Of a stretch of DNA of 64,000 nucleotides, positions 36,756-46,248 are shown piece after piece (positions within the stretch are counted from its first letter, which is position 1; every line of letters begins with the position of its first letter). The translations under genes and the position numbers were made by a program. Under the pieces are notes generated by a model that saw nothing but the letters and a program-made list of their open reading frames with translations, was not told the DNA's origin and ran no database searches. This stretch comes from Mucilaginibacter auburnensis (GTDB lineage: Bacteria; Bacteroidota; Bacteroidia; Sphingobacteriales; Sphingobacteriaceae). The stretch spans positions 1,550,001-1,614,000 of the forward strand of contig NZ_PGFJ01000001.1 of the NCBI RefSeq assembly GCF_002797815.1, in the 5' to 3' direction.

Positions 36756-36927
36756 ATATCAATAAAAAAGGGGGCCTACATAGTTTGGCTATAACACCAA
36801 ATTTGGGCTGTATTTATTAAGGCTAATGGTCTGTCAAATCTATTATGTTCAGGTAGTGCTAACTTGAGCCGGCTGTTTTTTAGTTTGAGTTGCAATTTAA
36901 CTCAACTAATCTCTAACCACTATTCAC

Positions 36928-36935
36928 TATCTTTG
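36928..36935 (+). promoter_or_regulatory. -7 box of tgt, with an upstream inverted repeat
   Basis: TATCTTTG matches TAnnTTTG exactly and ends 11 nt before the tgt ATG. A perfect inverted repeat, TTGAGTT-N7-AACTCAA at 36885-36905, lies 22 nt upstream and could bind a regulator. Confidence 0.5.
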
Positions 36936-36946
36936 CCCCCTGCAAA

Positions 36947-38077
36947 ATGAAATTTAATTTAACAGCACAAGATCCTTTATCAAAAGCGCGCGCGGGCGAG
37001 ATAACTACCGATCACGGCACTATTCCTACACCCATATTTATGCCTGTAGGTACCGCGGGTACGGTTAAAGCCGTTCATCAGCGTGAGCTAAAAGACGATA
37101 TAGAAGCCAAAATAATTTTAGGTAACACCTACCATTTGTACCTCCGCCCAGGCTTAGACGTTTTGGAACGAGCCGGCGGTCTACACAAATTTAACGGATG
37201 GGAGGGGCCTATACTTACAGATAGTGGCGGTTACCAAGTTTATTCTTTAAGCGAAGTACGTAAAATTAAAGAGGAGGGAGTAACCTTCCGCTCGCATATT
37301 GATGGCTCAAAACACCTGTTCACACCCGAAAATGTAATGGATATACAGCGTGTAATAGGCGCTGATATTATTATGGCGTTTGATGAATGTACGCCCTACC
37401 CATGCGATTATAACTATGCCAAACGCTCTATAGAAATGACGCACCGCTGGTTAAAACGCTGCTGCGACAGGTTTGACAGCACCGGGCCTAAATACGGTTA
37501 CAGCCAAACGTTGTTTCCAATTGTACAGGGCTCTGTTTATAAAGATCTGCGCGTGCGTTCGGCAGAGGTTATTGCTTCTTTTGAGCGCGAAGGCAATGCC
37601 ATTGGCGGTCTTTCTGTAGGTGAACCTGCCGAAGAAATGTACGCCATGACAGAAATTGTGTGCAATATATTACCGCAGCAAAAACCACGTTATTTAATGG
37701 GCGTGGGCACACCCATCAACCTTTTAGAGAATATTGCTTTGGGGATTGATATGTTTGACTGTGTTATGCCAACCCGTAACGCGCGCAATGGTATGCTTTT
37801 TACAAAAAATGGTGTTATCAATATCAAAAACGAAAAGTGGAAAGATGATTTTTCGCCAATTGAAGAGGATAGTACTTTGTTTGCCGATAAGCAATATACA
37901 AAGGCTTATCTGCGCCATTTGATACACTCCGGCGAGATGCTGGGCGCGCAGATAGCTACACTGCACAACCTGCATTTTTACTTGTGGCTGGTAGCAGAAG
38001 CCAGGGCGAAGATCATATCGGGCGAATTTTCATCATGGAAGAATACAATGGTTAACCGCTTGGGCCAAAGGCTTTAA
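36947..38077 (+). CDS. tgt: tRNA-guanine(34) transglycosylase
   Basis: The 376-residue protein carries the Tgt motifs: TPIFMPVGTAGTVKAV, KIILGNTYHLYLRPGLDVL, LTDSGGYQVYSLSEVRKI (catalytic Asp in the TDSGG segment), FPIVQGSVYKDLR, GGLSVGEPAEEMY and FDCVMPTRNARNGMLFT (second Asp). It exchanges guanine 34 for preQ1 in queuosine-type tRNAs. The zinc ligands expected near the C-terminus are not obvious (KNEKWKDDFSPIEE replaces the usual Cys cluster), which is a known Bacteroidota variation or a loss; worth noting. It is followed without gap by the permease gene. Confidence 0.95.
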   Translation: MKFNLTAQDPLSKARAGEITTDHGTIPTPIFMPVGTAGTVKAVHQRELKDDIEAKIILGNTYHLYLRPGLDVLERAGGLHKFNGWEGPILTDSGGYQVYSLSEVRKIKEEGVTFRSHIDGSKHLFTPENVMDIQRVIGADIIMAFDECTPYPCDYNYAKRSIEMTHRWLKRCCDRFDSTGPKYGYSQTLFPIVQGSVYKDLRVRSAEVIASFEREGNAIGGLSVGEPAEEMYAMTEIVCNILPQQKPRYLMGVGTPINLLENIALGIDMFDCVMPTRNARNGMLFTKNGVINIKNEKWKDDFSPIEEDSTLFADKQYTKAYLRHLIHSGEMLGAQIATLHNLHFYLWLVAEARAKIISGEFSSWKNTMVNRLGQRL

Positions 38078-39175
38078 ATGAAGGGATTTATAAACAGATA
38101 TTTAACCATAATTGACAGGTACCTTATAGGCAAGTATCTGGGCACCTTCTTTTTTACGCTACTCATTGTTATCAGCATATCGGTTGTGTTTGACGTTTCC
38201 GAACACCTGGATAACTTCTTAACACACCACCGCTCCATATGGGAGATCATGTGGTACTACACCGGCTTTATCCCGTTTTTTATGGATATGCTATCGCCGC
38301 TCATTACCTTTTTAGCTGTGATATTTTTCACCGCCAAAATGGCTAATCAAACGGAGATAGTACCTATTTTGAGCAGCAGGGCTAGCTTTAACCGCTTTTT
38401 AAGGCCTTATTTTCTTAGCGCAACGCTCATTTTTTTTATATCACTTATCGGGAAGCTGTACATTATCCCTGTCACCAATCAAATTAAGGTGAAATTTGAG
38501 AACGAGAACGGGTTTAACGGCGAATACAACGTTAAGAACGAGGTGCATCTGCAGTTGGATAAAGACACCTATGTGTACGTACAATCATTTGATAAATACT
38601 CCAAAACCGGCTACCAGTTTGTACTGGAGAAGTTTAATGGCGATGATCTGAAAAAGCGTATTGTATCTAACTCTATCTCTTATGATTCGGTTAAGCGCGT
38701 GTGGTCTCTGCATGATTATTCGGTGCGTTATGTAAACGGTTTGAACGAGAAATTGGTAGAGCACCTCAATAAAGATACAGTGTTAAACATGCAGCCGTCA
38801 GACTTTGAGATAGTGGCCAATACCTATTCGGCCATGTCATTAAAGGAGCTCAACAGGCGCATTGACCAGGAAAAAATACGAGGTTCGGGCGATCTGAAAG
38901 ATATGGTATTTGAAAAGTATCGCCGGTTTTTCTACCCTTTTGCCGCCTATGTACTAACCATAATTGGGGTGTCTATATCGTCGCGCAAGGTGCGTGGAGG
39001 GGTAGGTTTGCCCCTGGGTATAGGTCTGGCTTTGTGTTTTGCCTACATTGTAGTTGATAAATTTTCTCTTGTATTCGCTATTAAAGGCGGCTTATCGCCC
39101 ATTATAGCCACCATGATACCCAACGCATTGTTTGGTGTTATTGGCCTTTATTTGCTTTATAAAGCACCCAAATAA
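38078..39175 (+). CDS. LptF/LptG family permease
   Basis: The 365-residue protein has N-terminal TM helices (LIGKYLGTFFFTLLIVISISVV), a periplasmic beta-rich domain (about residues 130-240), and three C-terminal TM helices (FYPFAAYVLTIIGVSISSRK). It is a YjgP/YjgQ-type inner-membrane permease component that feeds lipopolysaccharide into the Lpt bridge. The tgt stop is followed directly by its ATG, and its TAA overlaps the next ATG (TAATGA), so the three genes tgt, lptF/G-like and EamA form one operon. Confidence 0.9.
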   Translation: MKGFINRYLTIIDRYLIGKYLGTFFFTLLIVISISVVFDVSEHLDNFLTHHRSIWEIMWYYTGFIPFFMDMLSPLITFLAVIFFTAKMANQTEIVPILSSRASFNRFLRPYFLSATLIFFISLIGKLYIIPVTNQIKVKFENENGFNGEYNVKNEVHLQLDKDTYVYVQSFDKYSKTGYQFVLEKFNGDDLKKRIVSNSISYDSVKRVWSLHDYSVRYVNGLNEKLVEHLNKDTVLNMQPSDFEIVANTYSAMSLKELNRRIDQEKIRGSGDLKDMVFEKYRRFFYPFAAYVLTIIGVSISSRKVRGGVGLPLGIGLALCFAYIVVDKFSLVFAIKGGLSPIIATMIPNALFGVIGLYLLYKAPK

Positions 39176-40080
39176 TGAAGCGTTCGCCGGCCTTAAATTC
39201 CGCAGTAAACAACAACTTATTGATCCTGCATTTCACAGTTTTTATCTGGGGATTCACCGGTATTTTAGGCGCGCTCATCAGCATATCGGCGGTGCAGTTG
39301 GTATGGTACCGGGTGCTTATTGCCATGGTTTCCCTGTTCCTTTATTTCCGTTTTAACAAGACGGCTTTTGCCGTTTCAAGACGTAGTTTTTTGCAACTGG
39401 CTATGATAGGAGCAGTAGTTGGCGGGCACTGGATCTTGTTCTTCGCGTCCATCAAACTGGCCAATGTTCCGGTGGCTTTGGTGTGCCTTTCTTCCATCAC
39501 TTTGTTCACCGCAGTACTTGAACCACTCATCAATAAAAAGCAAATTTCAAAGCTTGAGATAGTGGCCGGGTTTCTCATTATTATAGGCATCGTTGTTATT
39601 TTTAAATTTGAAACCCGGTACACTAAGGGTATATTGGCAGGGCTTAGCAGCGCGCTTTGCGCATCGCTTTTTTCCATAGCAAACTCCATCCAGGTTAAAA
39701 AATTTCAGGCTCCTGTCATTGCTTTTTATGAGTTGGTTGGCGCCTTTTTTTGGATCACAATCTTCCTTGTTTTTACGTCCGGGTTTGATAAAAGCATGGC
39801 TTTAAGTCGTGCCGATCTGGGCTATTTATTGCTGTTGGGTACGGTGTGTACCTCCTTGGCCTACGTTGCCGGTGTGTCAGTAATGCGCGAACTTTCGGCC
39901 TTCAGGGTGGCGCTTATTACCAACCTTGAGCCTGTTTACGGCATTGTTATGTCCTTTCTTTTTTTTGGCGATAGCAATAAAATGACAACCGGTTTTTGGG
40001 CAGGAGCGTTCATTGTTCTGTCCACTATTTTTCTTTTTCCGGTAGCTCAAAGGCACCTGGCAGCCCGCAGAACCCGTTAA
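39175..40080 (+). CDS. EamA/DMT family transporter
   Basis: The 301-residue protein has about ten hydrophobic segments in two EamA repeats, starting LLILHFTVFIWGFTGILGALI and, in the second half, FSIANSIQVKKFQAPVIAFYELVGAFF. It is a drug/metabolite-type exporter of unknown substrate. It starts inside the stop of the LptF/LptG-like permease (4-bp overlap ATGA), so translation is coupled. The long AT-rich gap follows. Confidence 0.9.
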   Translation: MKRSPALNSAVNNNLLILHFTVFIWGFTGILGALISISAVQLVWYRVLIAMVSLFLYFRFNKTAFAVSRRSFLQLAMIGAVVGGHWILFFASIKLANVPVALVCLSSITLFTAVLEPLINKKQISKLEIVAGFLIIIGIVVIFKFETRYTKGILAGLSSALCASLFSIANSIQVKKFQAPVIAFYELVGAFFWITIFLVFTSGFDKSMALSRADLGYLLLLGTVCTSLAYVAGVSVMRELSAFRVALITNLEPVYGIVMSFLFFGDSNKMTTGFWAGAFIVLSTIFLFPVAQRHLAARRTR

Positions 40081-40899
40081 TTTTTTATCCCTTATTTCGC
40101 AACTACTATATGCCTAAAGCAGGGTGGGGGATAATCTGTAGCTTCTCTATAACTCAATTTTAAGCCCTCTGAGCCACTTTCCTGCGCAGTCCTATCTGTA
40201 TACATTTTCGAAAAGATAAGCGTTTACAGCGCGAATTTCAACAATCTGTTTGTGTATTGAAATCACGTATTTTCCGGTTGTATTGAAAACTAGCTAAATA
40301 GGTTAATTAGCGCTTATTTTTCTGTTAATTGTTTTTAAATTTCGACTTTTTATATTTTTATATAGTTCTAATAATCATAATGATTATAAAAATTAATGTA
40401 AGTGTTAATTGAGGATATGTTATCTAAGTTAATTTGTGAAAAACTAAAAAAATTAGTATTGTTAAAATTGTGTATTTTAAATTGGTTTATAAATTTGATA
40501 ATCAGATATAAATAGTTTTTTAAATGAAGTTTTTATTTGACGATTGGTTTAAGGCTATTTGGGTGAGCCTTAGTGTATCCAAAGTGGATTTTATGAAAAC
40601 TGTGAAAATTTAGGTGTGTTGCGCTGGTGAGTTTTTAAAGCTGTTTTTGAGTTCTTCGCCCATTGAAGCCTGAGAGTTCACCTGCGTTTTCTAAGCGCGT
40701 TAAAAAACGCAAATGGCCTCTCGTCTTTATTTCACTTTGCAATAACAATGCCATCTGGAAAATTGAGGCTGAATGTACGGCGCGGATCTGGGTGAAAAAA
40801 TTTGTGCGCGATTTTTGCACTGGCATAATCAGCTAAATTGAATTTCATTTAGCACGAGAAAAATCAGATATTGTCTTAAACAATCAACAACAAGCCAGC
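40081..40899. other. 819-bp AT-rich gap with no convincing gene
   Basis: The middle (about 40310-40530) is strongly A/T-rich. Contents: a PerR/Fur-box-like palindrome at 40375-40389, and a two-step hairpin at 40672-40722 (GAGAG..., GCGTTTT / AAAACGC, ...CTCTC) that could be a small RNA or a leader. A 63-codon minus-strand reading frame (40635-40826) crosses this hairpin and lacks composition or a motif that would support coding. No tRNA, rRNA or transposase fragment was recognised. Confidence 0.5.
40375..40389. promoter_or_regulatory. PerR/Fur-box-like palindrome
   Basis: On the minus strand TTATAATCATTATGA matches the PerR-box consensus TTATAATnATTATAA at all but one position. It lies inside ATAATCAT-A-ATGATTAT. 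The surrounding DNA is very AT-rich, so chance occurrence is possible. Confidence 0.3.
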
Positions 40900-41184
40900 A
40901 TGCGTATCACAACAATACTTATCATCGTTATTACCATTTTGCTCACGGTAGTGTTAATGCAAAACACCGACCCCGTACGATTCACTATTTTATTTACTGA
41001 TGTGCGCATGTCAAAGCTCACGGCCATGGCCGCAACCGGCGTTGTTGGTTTTATTTTAGGCTATATGGTTGGCCGCCCAAAACGCGCCCGACAGATTGCT
41101 CCCGACTATCGCGAGTACGATAACGAAGATGATGGTCCTGATACACTAAGTGAGGAAGACAGAAGGTATATTAGTAACGATTAA
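40900..41184 (+). CDS. LapA domain-containing small membrane protein
   Basis: The 94-residue protein has two TM helices, TTILIIVITILLTVVLMQN and KLTAMAATGVVGFILGYMVG, around a short polar loop with NTDPVRFTILF, then an acidic tail. This is the LapA (DUF1049) pattern, a small inner-membrane family linked to lipopolysaccharide assembly in proteobacteria; its role here is inferred. The gene follows the AT-rich gap and is convergent with the FUSC gene, with a perfect palindromic repeat between. Confidence 0.75.
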   Translation: MRITTILIIVITILLTVVLMQNTDPVRFTILFTDVRMSKLTAMAATGVVGFILGYMVGRPKRARQIAPDYREYDNEDDGPDTLSEEDRRYISND

Positions 41185-41202
41185 GGCGGCAAAAAAGTCA
41201 AT

Positions 41203-41287
41203 CGTCATTGCGAGGTACGAAGCAATCTCACGCTGACAGGTAGTCGCTCATGCATAGTTTGGGATTGCTTCGTACCTCGCAATGACG
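41203..41287. repeat. Palindromic repeat of the GTCATTGCGAGG family
   Basis: Arms of 25 bp at 41203-41227 (beginning CGTCATTGCGAGG) and 41263-41287 are perfect reverse complements with a 35-nt loop. The core, TCATTGCGAGG and GAAGCAATC, belongs to a widely dispersed intergenic repeat. It lies between two convergent genes and may also help end both transcripts. Confidence 0.85.
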
Positions 41288-41294
41288 GTCGTTT

Positions 41295-43439
41295 TTATTT
41301 AACCACCGCCTCCGTAACTTTGGTAATATCAACGCTGATCTTGTTGATAAATTCAACTTGTTCTTTGAGCAATGCATCGCTTACGTTGCCTGGTTTGTCC
41401 TCCAGAAGCAGCGTGGTTTTATCCTCATAAAATTCCACTTTTTCACCGCCTAATTTTTTGATGGCCTCGTTAAGCAGCGCCAGACTTTTGCGGATGCTTT
41501 TCATGGCTTCCGGTCTTGCGCGGTAATCGGGTTTAATGCCTACTTCGGCAGCCACAGTTGCGATGTAGGAAGAGAGGATATGATTCAACACAACAAACTT
41601 GTGCACGTCGCGGATGTTGCGTTGCTTGCTCTTAGGCTCCGACGTCATGCGCTGGAAGGCTGCAGATAAATTGGCCGATTTAATGTAGACATCTTTCCTG
41701 GCCAGTTTGTATTCCGTTAATGGTGCAGGATTTCCCGAAAGGCTCTCTGTTGCTTTAACCAGATAGCGCGTATTCGCAATTACAGCCTCTGCAAGCGTTT
41801 TTCTGATCTGTTGGAACTCCCAGGTCGGAAATATTAAATAACTCGCTATAATGGCAATTCCTGAGCCAATAGCGGTGTCAAGAATGCGCTCCTCTAAAAT
41901 ATTGAAACCTCCCACGCCCAAAAACTTGAAAAGTATAAGTACATAGGGCGTCATACAGATCACGCTCACCACATAATACAGGCGGATAAAACTGTAGGTG
42001 CCTATCATGAGCACTACCATCAACGCGAACTGTACATTGCTGTTTGGGATGTACATGAGTATCAGTATGCCAATTATGCCGCCAGCAATAGTGCCGAATA
42101 GCCTTTGGTAATTGCGTTGCTTAGAGAGGCTAAAACCGGGCTTCAGGATAACGATGATGGTTAGCAAGATCCAATAGCTGTGGTGGCCCAGTGGTAAAAG
42201 CTTGGCCGCAGTAAAACCAACCAAACAAACCAATGATACCCGCAAGGCGTGTTTAAAAGCCCCCGACTGTAAGTTAAAGTTGTCAAAAAATATGTGCCAG
42301 TCGTAATCCTGGTGACTTACAAACTTTGAATATTCAGGATCAGGGCGGCTTTGGCGCTCAATCAAAACTTTCGAGGCGCTGGCGTGGTAATACGTCCAGA
42401 TGTTCTCAATCTCCTTGTTCAGGTCGCGCAGGTTGATCAGTATTTTTTTCAGTACCAGGGTGCTCGTATCTTTCTCATTGCCTATGGTGTCAATTTTTTG
42501 TTTGAGCTGCTCCAGCTCCGGCATAAAGTTGCGCAGATTTTTGTAACGATTATTGCTCAGCACCATGTAGCCCACCTGTTCCAGTTCGTTAGCCATTTGT
42601 TGTATCAGGTCTGATATATCAGGCAGTACGCCGGTGTGCTGAAATTTTTCCCGGATGGATTGATAGTCATAGTGGGTTGCCATGATGTGGTCAAACATAT
42701 CCACCAGGTCAACAAAGGTAAGTACCAATATCCGGCTGGCATTGGTTGACTCGCGCACCATCACCCTGCTTTTGAATAGCAGTTCACGCACCAGGTCCTG
42801 GTGTTCACTCACTTTTATTTGCTGGGCAATAACTTTGCGGTAATTTTCCTCAATATCAGTTTCGTGCAGGTAGAAGTCGGCTTTCAGGCGTAGGAATTTA
42901 ACAATATCGTCAATGTTCTCGCCTAAAGCCTGTTGCGCCGCACGGTAGGGGCGTACGCCAAAAAATACCAGACTGAACACCATATACCAGATGCCGCCCG
43001 CCAAAATGTTACCGCTGTATTTCAGCACTTCATCAGGCTCAACATCCCGGTCTATCATAAAGATCATGATCAACAAAGCTGCAGTACCTACCGAAGCTGC
43101 CCTGTTGCCATAAACCGTGAACATAGAGAACAGAAAGGTAAACAGCGTAACCTCCAGCCCCAATGCAAAAACATTGAACCGTGCAAAACCGGTTATCATA
43201 GCCACAACAAACATACAGGCATTGCCTATCAGCATAGCGTTGCGTTTGTGCAATACCGGGCCGGGGTTATCAACCACGCAAAGGCAAACCGCACCGAGCG
43301 ATAAAGCTATACCCTGATCAAATCTGTCAAACTGCAGCAGGGTAAGCGCGGGTATCAAAATACCTAATGACATGCGCAGCCCATCAGAGAAGTACTGGCT
43401 GAAGAAGAAACTTTTTACCTCTTTTTCGGTTGATAGCAT
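41295..43439 (-). CDS. FUSC/YccS-like membrane protein
   Basis: The 714-residue protein has two hydrophobic blocks: residues about 15-160 (LRMSLGILIPALTLLQF; FTLFSMFTVYGNRAAS-like run) and 395-540 (RVSLVCLVGFTAAKLLPLGHHSYWILLTIIVILKPGFSLSKQRN), each with a soluble helical part behind. This two-fold arrangement and the PGFSLSKQRNYQRLFGT motif fit the FUSC / YccS / aromatic-acid exporter superfamily. Cargo unknown. It is divergent from ppc across a gap holding a perfect palindrome (43477-43489). Confidence 0.85.
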   Translation of the reverse strand: MLSTEKEVKSFFFSQYFSDGLRMSLGILIPALTLLQFDRFDQGIALSLGAVCLCVVDNPGPVLHKRNAMLIGNACMFVVAMITGFARFNVFALGLEVTLFTFLFSMFTVYGNRAASVGTAALLIMIFMIDRDVEPDEVLKYSGNILAGGIWYMVFSLVFFGVRPYRAAQQALGENIDDIVKFLRLKADFYLHETDIEENYRKVIAQQIKVSEHQDLVRELLFKSRVMVRESTNASRILVLTFVDLVDMFDHIMATHYDYQSIREKFQHTGVLPDISDLIQQMANELEQVGYMVLSNNRYKNLRNFMPELEQLKQKIDTIGNEKDTSTLVLKKILINLRDLNKEIENIWTYYHASASKVLIERQSRPDPEYSKFVSHQDYDWHIFFDNFNLQSGAFKHALRVSLVCLVGFTAAKLLPLGHHSYWILLTIIVILKPGFSLSKQRNYQRLFGTIAGGIIGILILMYIPNSNVQFALMVVLMIGTYSFIRLYYVVSVICMTPYVLILFKFLGVGGFNILEERILDTAIGSGIAIIASYLIFPTWEFQQIRKTLAEAVIANTRYLVKATESLSGNPAPLTEYKLARKDVYIKSANLSAAFQRMTSEPKSKQRNIRDVHKFVVLNHILSSYIATVAAEVGIKPDYRARPEAMKSIRKSLALLNEAIKKLGGEKVEFYEDKTTLLLEDKPGNVSDALLKEQVEFINKISVDITKVTEAVVK

Positions 43440-43476
43440 TGGGTAAATTTCGATAAAAATGCCTTATTACCAAATT

Positions 43477-43489
43477 TGTGATAATCACA
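43477..43489. promoter_or_regulatory. Operator-like palindrome between FUSC and ppc
   Basis: TGTGATAATCACA is a perfect 6-1-6 palindrome, 37 nt from the FUSC start and 150 nt from the ppc start. Single half-sites (TGTGAT, TCACATCA) recur further towards ppc. It is not a standard CRP site because the spacing between TGTGA and TCACA is 3. Confidence 0.4.
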
Positions 43490-43639
43490 TTGGCGTTATC
43501 TTTTTGAAGACGAATTTTTAAAATGTGATAGTTTTTTTTGAAAAGTATTCAAATTTTTACGTGAAATATTTAAATTCACATCAATTTGGCGATATTTTAT
43601 AGTCGCCTGTTTTTTTCCTTTTCTAAAAAATAAATAAAT

Positions 43640-46222
43640 ATGTCGTCAACCCTGCAGCTCAGTCACAAAGAAGCAACCTTTAACAGTGAGGTAGTTACGC
43701 GCTTTGAGTTATACAACAGCCTTTTTCAAACCCTGCCGTTTTACCAGGTAAAGGAGATAGGTATACTTCTTCCCTTCTTTAGTTCGCATTGCGAAAAGGG
43801 TGCGGCAAAACTGGAATCGCCGACAGAGATCATCGAATCGTTTTTTAAAAAGTACGTTCCGGATATTGACCACAAGGAGCAGCTGAACCGTTTGTTCAGG
43901 TTCATTCAATACATTGAGCGGCAGGTAGTGCTTTTTGATGCCATTGAAGACTCGGCATTTGGAAAGGTAGGGCGCAATGACGATACCGGTACACTGAAAG
44001 GTTTGTTGCAGCAAGCAGCCGACAGCGACAAGCAACGCGACCGCATCAGCGATAAACTAAAGAATTTTTCGTTACGCATGGTGCTTACCGCGCACCCTAC
44101 GCAGTTTTATCCGGGCTCGGTACTGGGTATAATGAACGACCTGATTGAAGCGCTTAAAACCAATGACATTAACAGCATAAACGTTTTGCTGCAGCAATTG
44201 GGTAAAACGCCATTCTTTAATAAAACGTCGCCTACACCGGTTGACGAGGCCGTGAGCCTGGTTTGGTTTTTAGAGAACACTTTTTACCATGCTATATCTG
44301 GCATACAGGCAAAACTGGAAGATGAGTTTGAGGTGGACGAGATCCGCAAAAGCCAGTTATTGGAACTGGGCTTTTGGCCGGGCGGCGACAGGGACGGTAA
44401 CCCCAATGTAAATACCGAAACCACCCGCGAGGTGGCCAACCTGTTACGCCAGATAATTTTCCGTTGTTATTATCGCGATTTCAGGGTGCTGAAACGCCGC
44501 ATCACTTTCCGCGGCATTGAGCAAACCATCGCAACACTGGAAACGCTGCTGTATGAGAACGCCTTTAACAAACCTAAGGAAGATGCCCGCGACCTGCAGG
44601 GCGAGATGTTGAATCTGTTAGGCTCCATCCGCAGTACTTTGGTGGAAGCTCACGATAGTTTATTTGTGGATATTGTTGACGACCTTACGCGTAAGATACG
44701 CCTGTTTGGCTGTTTCTTTGCTACGCTGGATATAAGGCAGGATAGCCGCATACTGCGCAAGGTAGCTGCTTACGTTACCGAGAATGTAGATACCGGGTTA
44801 ACTAAAGGCTATTTTGATCTGGACGAAAAGCAAAAGCTGGCAACACTTACTTTTAATGAGCGCTATTTTGTCTGCCCCGATGATGCCGACGACCTGATAA
44901 AAGATACGCTGAACACCATCAGGCTGATGAAAAAGATACAATACGCTAACGGGCAAAAGGCTTGTCAGCGGTTTATCATCAGTAACTGCCAGCAGGCATC
45001 AGACATTTTGCAACTGATAGACCTGTTTTTGTGGAGTGGCTGGAAAGCCGAAGAATTGACGGTTGATTTTATGCCGTTGTTTGAAACCGTGAACGACCTT
45101 AAAGTGGCTGCCGAGGTAATGGAGCGTTTATATACCCATCCGTTTTACCGGGAACATTTAAAACGCCGTGGCAACTGCCAAACCATTATGTTGGGCTTCT
45201 CAGATAGTACCAAGGATGGTGGCTACATTATGGCCAACTGGAGTATTTACAACGCCAAGGTGGAGCTAACCGCTATGGCGCGTAAGTATAACATTGAATT
45301 AGGCTTTTTTGACGGCAGGGGAGGCCCGCCTGCACGCGGCGGTGGCAAAACGCACCGTTTCTATGCATCAATGGGTGGCGAGATAGCCAATGAGCATATA
45401 CAACTAACTGTGCAGGGGCAAACCATCAGTTCACAATACGGCTCGGTTGAGCGTGCGCGCTTTAACATTGAGCAAATGGTTAATGCCGGTGTACAATCGG
45501 CCTTAAAGCCAAAAAACAGCGATGTTTTAAAAGACGAGGAGAAAGATCTTATCTCTACCATGGCTACCCAGAGTTATGATTTGTTCATGGCCCTGCGTAC
45601 AGACCCATTGTTTGTAGAGTACCTTGAAAAATTCAGTCCGCTTAAATTATTGTCTCGTATTAATATCAGCAGTCGCCCAACCAAGCGTAACGCCGATGCG
45701 CCGTTGAAGCTGGAAGATCTGCGTGCCATTAGCTTTGTAACCTCGTGGAGCCAGTTGAAACAAAACGTTCCGGGATTTTATGGTGTGGGTACCGCTTTGC
45801 AAAAAATGAAGGATAGCGGTAATTGGGAAAAGGTGAGCGAACTTTACAATACGTCGGGCTTTTTCCGCACCATGCTGGATAATTGTATGATGTCTATGTC
45901 TAAATCCGATTTCCGCGTTACCGCCTATCTGGAAAAAGACAAAAAGTTTGGCGCGTTCTGGAAACAGATAAAAACTGAGTACGACCTCACCAAAGAATTG
46001 CTATTGGAACTAACCGGCACGGAAGCGTTGATGCAGGACTCGCCTGTCGACAGGCGCTCTATTGCCATTCGTGAACGCATTGTATTGCCGCTGGTAATTA
46101 CACAGCACTACGCTTTGCAGTTGTTGAATAATACCAAAGATGCCGAATTAAAAGAGGCTTATGATAAGCTGGTTATCCGCACGGTTTATGGTGTGGTAAA
46201 CGCAGGTAGAAATCTTGTTTAA
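43640..46222 (+). CDS. ppc: Phosphoenolpyruvate carboxylase
   Basis: The 860-residue protein has the expected motifs: catalytic histidine in VLTAHPTQF (His152), FWPGGDRDGNPNV, the mobile loop IMLGFSDSTKDGGY and FFDGRGGPPARGGGKTH, and a C-terminal VYGVVNAGRNLV with the conserved penultimate NxG. It adds bicarbonate to PEP giving oxaloacetate, replenishing the TCA cycle. Length is within family range. It lies divergent from the FUSC gene and 83 nt before the DUF4142 gene, with no terminator seen. Confidence 0.97.
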   Translation: MSSTLQLSHKEATFNSEVVTRFELYNSLFQTLPFYQVKEIGILLPFFSSHCEKGAAKLESPTEIIESFFKKYVPDIDHKEQLNRLFRFIQYIERQVVLFDAIEDSAFGKVGRNDDTGTLKGLLQQAADSDKQRDRISDKLKNFSLRMVLTAHPTQFYPGSVLGIMNDLIEALKTNDINSINVLLQQLGKTPFFNKTSPTPVDEAVSLVWFLENTFYHAISGIQAKLEDEFEVDEIRKSQLLELGFWPGGDRDGNPNVNTETTREVANLLRQIIFRCYYRDFRVLKRRITFRGIEQTIATLETLLYENAFNKPKEDARDLQGEMLNLLGSIRSTLVEAHDSLFVDIVDDLTRKIRLFGCFFATLDIRQDSRILRKVAAYVTENVDTGLTKGYFDLDEKQKLATLTFNERYFVCPDDADDLIKDTLNTIRLMKKIQYANGQKACQRFIISNCQQASDILQLIDLFLWSGWKAEELTVDFMPLFETVNDLKVAAEVMERLYTHPFYREHLKRRGNCQTIMLGFSDSTKDGGYIMANWSIYNAKVELTAMARKYNIELGFFDGRGGPPARGGGKTHRFYASMGGEIANEHIQLTVQGQTISSQYGSVERARFNIEQMVNAGVQSALKPKNSDVLKDEEKDLISTMATQSYDLFMALRTDPLFVEYLEKFSPLKLLSRINISSRPTKRNADAPLKLEDLRAISFVTSWSQLKQNVPGFYGVGTALQKMKDSGNWEKVSELYNTSGFFRTMLDNCMMSMSKSDFRVTAYLEKDKKFGAFWKQIKTEYDLTKELLLELTGTEALMQDSPVDRRSIAIRERIVLPLVITQHYALQLLNNTKDAELKEAYDKLVIRTVYGVVNAGRNLV

Positions 46223-46248
46223 TTTTTGATTAATATTTTTATTTATAG

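Noticed and set aside
40635..40826. 63-codon minus-strand reading frame in the large gap
   Set aside because: It crosses a strong hairpin, has no motif and no promoter or start-site support; non-coding is more likely.
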